DNA from: DATJLQ01 sp035509415
Lineage (GTDB): Bacteria; Pseudomonadota; Alphaproteobacteria; JACZXZ01
NCBI GenBank assembly: GCA_035509415.1
Contig: DATJLQ010000201.1
Span: 1 to 23,231, forward strand
Length of the DNA stretch: 23,231 bases
Direction of reading: 5' to 3'
A program made the translations under genes and the position numbers. The notes beneath the pieces are model-generated. The model worked only from the letters and a program-made list of their open reading frames with translations, had not been told where the DNA came from and searched no databases. Below are positions 21,541 to 23,231 of this stretch, in pieces. Position 1 is the stretch's first letter. Each line of letters begins with the position of its first letter.

Positions 21541-22614
21541 CTAATTGCCGTGCGTGGCCGGAGCCCCTACGCCTGAATCCGGGCCGTCCTCGGAAGCGAT
21601 CGGAAGATGATATTGGAGCTCCGGACAGACCCCATGCAAGACAACAGGTGAAAACGCTCGTACACGCTCTATCCATGCATCTTTGAATTGCGCGTACGCC
21701 GACATCCGCTTCAGGAAATCGATTTGAAAGCAATTAGCGGTTTCTACGAGCAAACCCGAATCGGACACTGCATTAATCAAATCTATGGTTTTAGAGTCGA
21801 GAACTCCGCTAATCACGACATCTTTGCCCATAATCTTTCCCGCAGCAGCCTGAAGGGCTCGTGTCGCTTGTGCTGTCCCACTCCAAACAGCAAAATTAAG
21901 ATAGGCGGCGCGGACCAACGGAGCTGTAATACTCGCCGATTGAGCTAGAATCCGCTTGTACAAATACTGCTTGTAAACGTCTCTTATTGCGCTTTTTGGA
22001 AGATTTTTCAGATCTTCCGCAGTGGCCGGCCTTCTCAAGTACACAGACAACTCTTTGATTGTTATGCCAGAATTGTTCGCATCTGAGCCATCTGGGTTAG
22101 TGCCAGGCCAAAAGGAATATCCACTCTCCCAAAAGACGACGAGATCGACCGCGTCGTCATCCGAGCGAATCGCCTGAAACGCCCGACTGACCGAATCAAC
22201 AGATCTCGCCGTCGTGTTGCTTGGAGGGAGAACAGGCGTGTCTTTCAGAGCTAGAATACGAGTTGCCAAATCGCCCTCTAACAGTTTGCTTTCCGCGAGG
22301 AACTTAAGATTGGCTTTGGCCTGCTTTTCGTCCCCGACGCTGATCATTTTTAGGATGAGTTCATGTTGCTCTTTTTCGCGTTCCAGTTGTAATGAACTAT
22401 TTCCTTGCACTAAGGTCGCAGCGACCGATCCTGCTAGCGTAAGGATACCGGCGAAAATGGTGGTCGTTAGAGGCGTGAAAAGACGGGCAAGCCAGCCACC
22501 TTCAGCACGTTTCAAATTAAGCTCGAGTAACTTTAACTCATAGTCCTGTTGTGCCTTTCTCTCCTCCAATGCGAGGCGGCGCTCCTCCAACAAATTTGGC
22601 GTGTCACTGACCAT
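21541..22614 (-). CDS. Membrane-anchored protein with a GH108-like lysozyme domain
   Basis: The 357-residue protein has three parts. An N-terminal charged coiled coil (about 8-40, LEERRLALEERKAQQDYELK) leads to one membrane helix (about 46-69). A second helical segment (75-125) carries ELILKMISVGDEKQAKANLKFLAES, a linker found next to membrane helices in various effector-like proteins. The C-terminal domain (about 143-322) resembles glycoside hydrolase 108 muramidases: VVFWESGYSFWPG with candidate catalytic Glu163, NSGITIKELSVYLRRPAT, YLNFAVWSG and ALQAAAG...SGVLDSKTI. If the N-terminus is inside, this domain faces the periplasm and peptidoglycan. The gene is clearly A+T-richer than its neighbours, suggesting horizontal acquisition. 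The GH108 assignment is by eye; catalytic activity is unproven. Confidence 0.7.
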   Translation of the reverse strand: MVSDTPNLLEERRLALEERKAQQDYELKLLELNLKRAEGGWLARLFTPLTTTIFAGILTLAGSVAATLVQGNSSLQLEREKEQHELILKMISVGDEKQAKANLKFLAESKLLEGDLATRILALKDTPVLPPSNTTARSVDSVSRAFQAIRSDDDAVDLVVFWESGYSFWPGTNPDGSDANNSGITIKELSVYLRRPATAEDLKNLPKSAIRDVYKQYLYKRILAQSASITAPLVRAAYLNFAVWSGTAQATRALQAAAGKIMGKDVVISGVLDSKTIDLINAVSDSGLLVETANCFQIDFLKRMSAYAQFKDAWIERVRAFSPVVLHGVCPELQYHLPIASEDGPDSGVGAPATHGN

Positions 22615-22747
22615 GAATTTTCCATCACTCCAATAATCGCTGAAGTATGACCTGAAATCATAGGGTTGTCATTCATACCAACGGATTGGCTTGAGTTGGA
22701 TCCGTCTCCTGCGCATTTCGTGCCGGCCCGCCCCGGCGTGGGCTGGG

Positions 22748-22776
22748 TTGCGCTCGCTCCCATGCGAGGGTATGCT
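22748..22776 (+). promoter_or_regulatory. Promoter for the DUF4164-zapA unit
   Basis: TTGCGC (22748-22753) and TATGCT (22771-22776) are spaced by 17 bases, giving a start near 22783 and a leader of about 55 bases. Confidence 0.55.
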
Positions 22777-22839
22777 CCGTCCCGGCAACGACGAGCTAAG
22801 CCTTTCTCGCGACGGGGCTTTTAGGGGCAAGGGCGTTCG

Positions 22840-23061
22840 ATGTCTCGGCTGGAGCAAGCCCGCAAGCGACTCGAGGATTCGGTCGCGCGCCTCGAGCGCG
22901 CGGCGGAGACGAGCCGTGCGCGCGCGGCCGAGCGTGGCGAGCTCGCGCGCGCGTTGGAGGCGGCACGCGCCGAAGGCAAGGCGCTGCGCGAGACCAGTGC
23001 CACGCTCTCGAGCCGGCTCGATTCCGTGATCGGGCGGCTCAAATCGGTGATCGAGGCGTAG
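22840..23061 (+). CDS. DUF4164-like small coiled-coil protein upstream of zapA
   Basis: The 73-residue protein is one long charged helix with heptad-like spacing (LEQARKRLEDSVARLERA, then SATLSSRLDSVIGRLKSVIEA). This form and its place directly before zapA match DUF4164, a small alphaproteobacterial family. The ATG at 22840 has AAGGG six bases upstream. It lies 29 bases before zapA in the same direction and is probably co-transcribed with it. A role near the division machinery is suggested only by this neighbour. Confidence 0.8.
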   Translation: MSRLEQARKRLEDSVARLERAAETSRARAAERGELARALEAARAEGKALRETSATLSSRLDSVIGRLKSVIEA

Positions 23062-23090
23062 GGGCACGGCGAAGGGATCGGGGCAAAGCC

Positions 23091-23231
23091 ATGGCGCAGG
23101 TCACCGTCACCATCAACAATCGCGGCTACCAGATCGCCTGCGACGACGGCCAGGAGCAGCACCTCGTGAAGCTCGCGGGCTACGTCGACAAGCGCGTGGG
23201 CGAGCTCACGGCGGCGATGGGACAGATCGGC
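23091..23231 (+). CDS. zapA: Cell division protein ZapA (partial, C-terminus outside window)
   Basis: The first 47 codons read MAQVTVTINNRGYQIACDDGQ, then LVKLAGYVDKRVGEL, the N-terminal globular part of ZapA. ZapA binds FtsZ and cross-links its protofilaments in the division ring. The coiled-coil C-terminus lies beyond the right edge. It follows the DUF4164-like gene. Confidence 0.9.
   Translation, partial: MAQVTVTINNRGYQIACDDGQEQHLVKLAGYVDKRVGELTAAMGQIG

Noticed and set aside
19217..21733. Very long open frames antisense to or out of phase with tkt, gap, efp and other genes
   Set aside because: The third-position GC bias of real genes keeps stop codons out of other frames. The translations are Arg/Ala/Gly/Pro-rich and match no family, while the opposite strand carries well-recognised enzymes.
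22645..22678. Short inverted repeat GTATGA/TCATAC upstream of the lysozyme-like gene
   Set aside because: Six base pairs around a 22-base loop is weak and has no supporting context as an operator or terminator.

Overview
This is a chromosomal segment from a high-GC alphaproteobacterium, most likely of the Rhodospirillales type. That placement is inferred from gene content and style: small DUF1192 and DUF4164 proteins, the DUF4164-zapA pair, a cysteine-free ribosomal protein L31, a ROSE-type RNA thermometer in front of an hsp20 gene, and a transketolase-GAPDH-aldolase cluster. No rRNA, tRNA, CRISPR array or insertion sequence was found. No gap between genes exceeds 300 bases.

Layout, left to right. 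(1) 1-905: the N-terminal part of a PIG3-type quinone oxidoreductase, divergent from a DUF1192 gene. (2) 990-3268: a structured leader or small RNA ending in a strong terminator, then metY (sulfhydrylase) and an alpha/beta hydrolase. (3) 3336-4006: a RelE/HigB-like toxin and XRE antitoxin pair, flanked by two diverged copies of the hydrolase 3' end. (4) 4056-6250: an AbrB-family membrane protein behind a tartrate/D-malate-type dehydrogenase. (5) 6373-8451: a hotdog thioesterase, a small heat-shock protein with a RpoH-like promoter and ROSE thermometer, rpmE, and an orphan receiver-domain protein. (6) 8479-11853: a three-gene envelope operon on the minus strand, with a secreted proline-rich OmpA-like protein, a MotA/TolQ-type channel protein and a MotB/OmpA-type protein. 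(7) 12004-15775: an inositol monophosphatase gene, then the elongation factor P locus, efp with both lysine-modification genes (KamA/EpmB-type aminomutase and EpmA lysyl-transferase). (8) 15940-21345: carbon metabolism on the minus strand, tkt-gap, a small unknown gene, and fba-thiE. The pgk gene that commonly sits between gap and fba is not there. (9) 21541-22614: an A+T-richer, probably acquired gene for a membrane-anchored protein with a GH108-like lysozyme domain. (10) 22840-23231: DUF4164 and the start of zapA (cell division).

Most genes are housekeeping. The points that stand out are the toxin-antitoxin module between duplicated gene ends, the ROSE element, the uncharacterised leader RNA before metY, the stand-alone MotA/MotB-like operon, the membrane-anchored lysozyme-like protein in an A+T-rich patch, and three families of palindromic intergenic repeats. 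I do not see a clear multi-gene novel system. The best candidates for new biology are the lysozyme-like protein, the leader RNA and the envelope channel operon.
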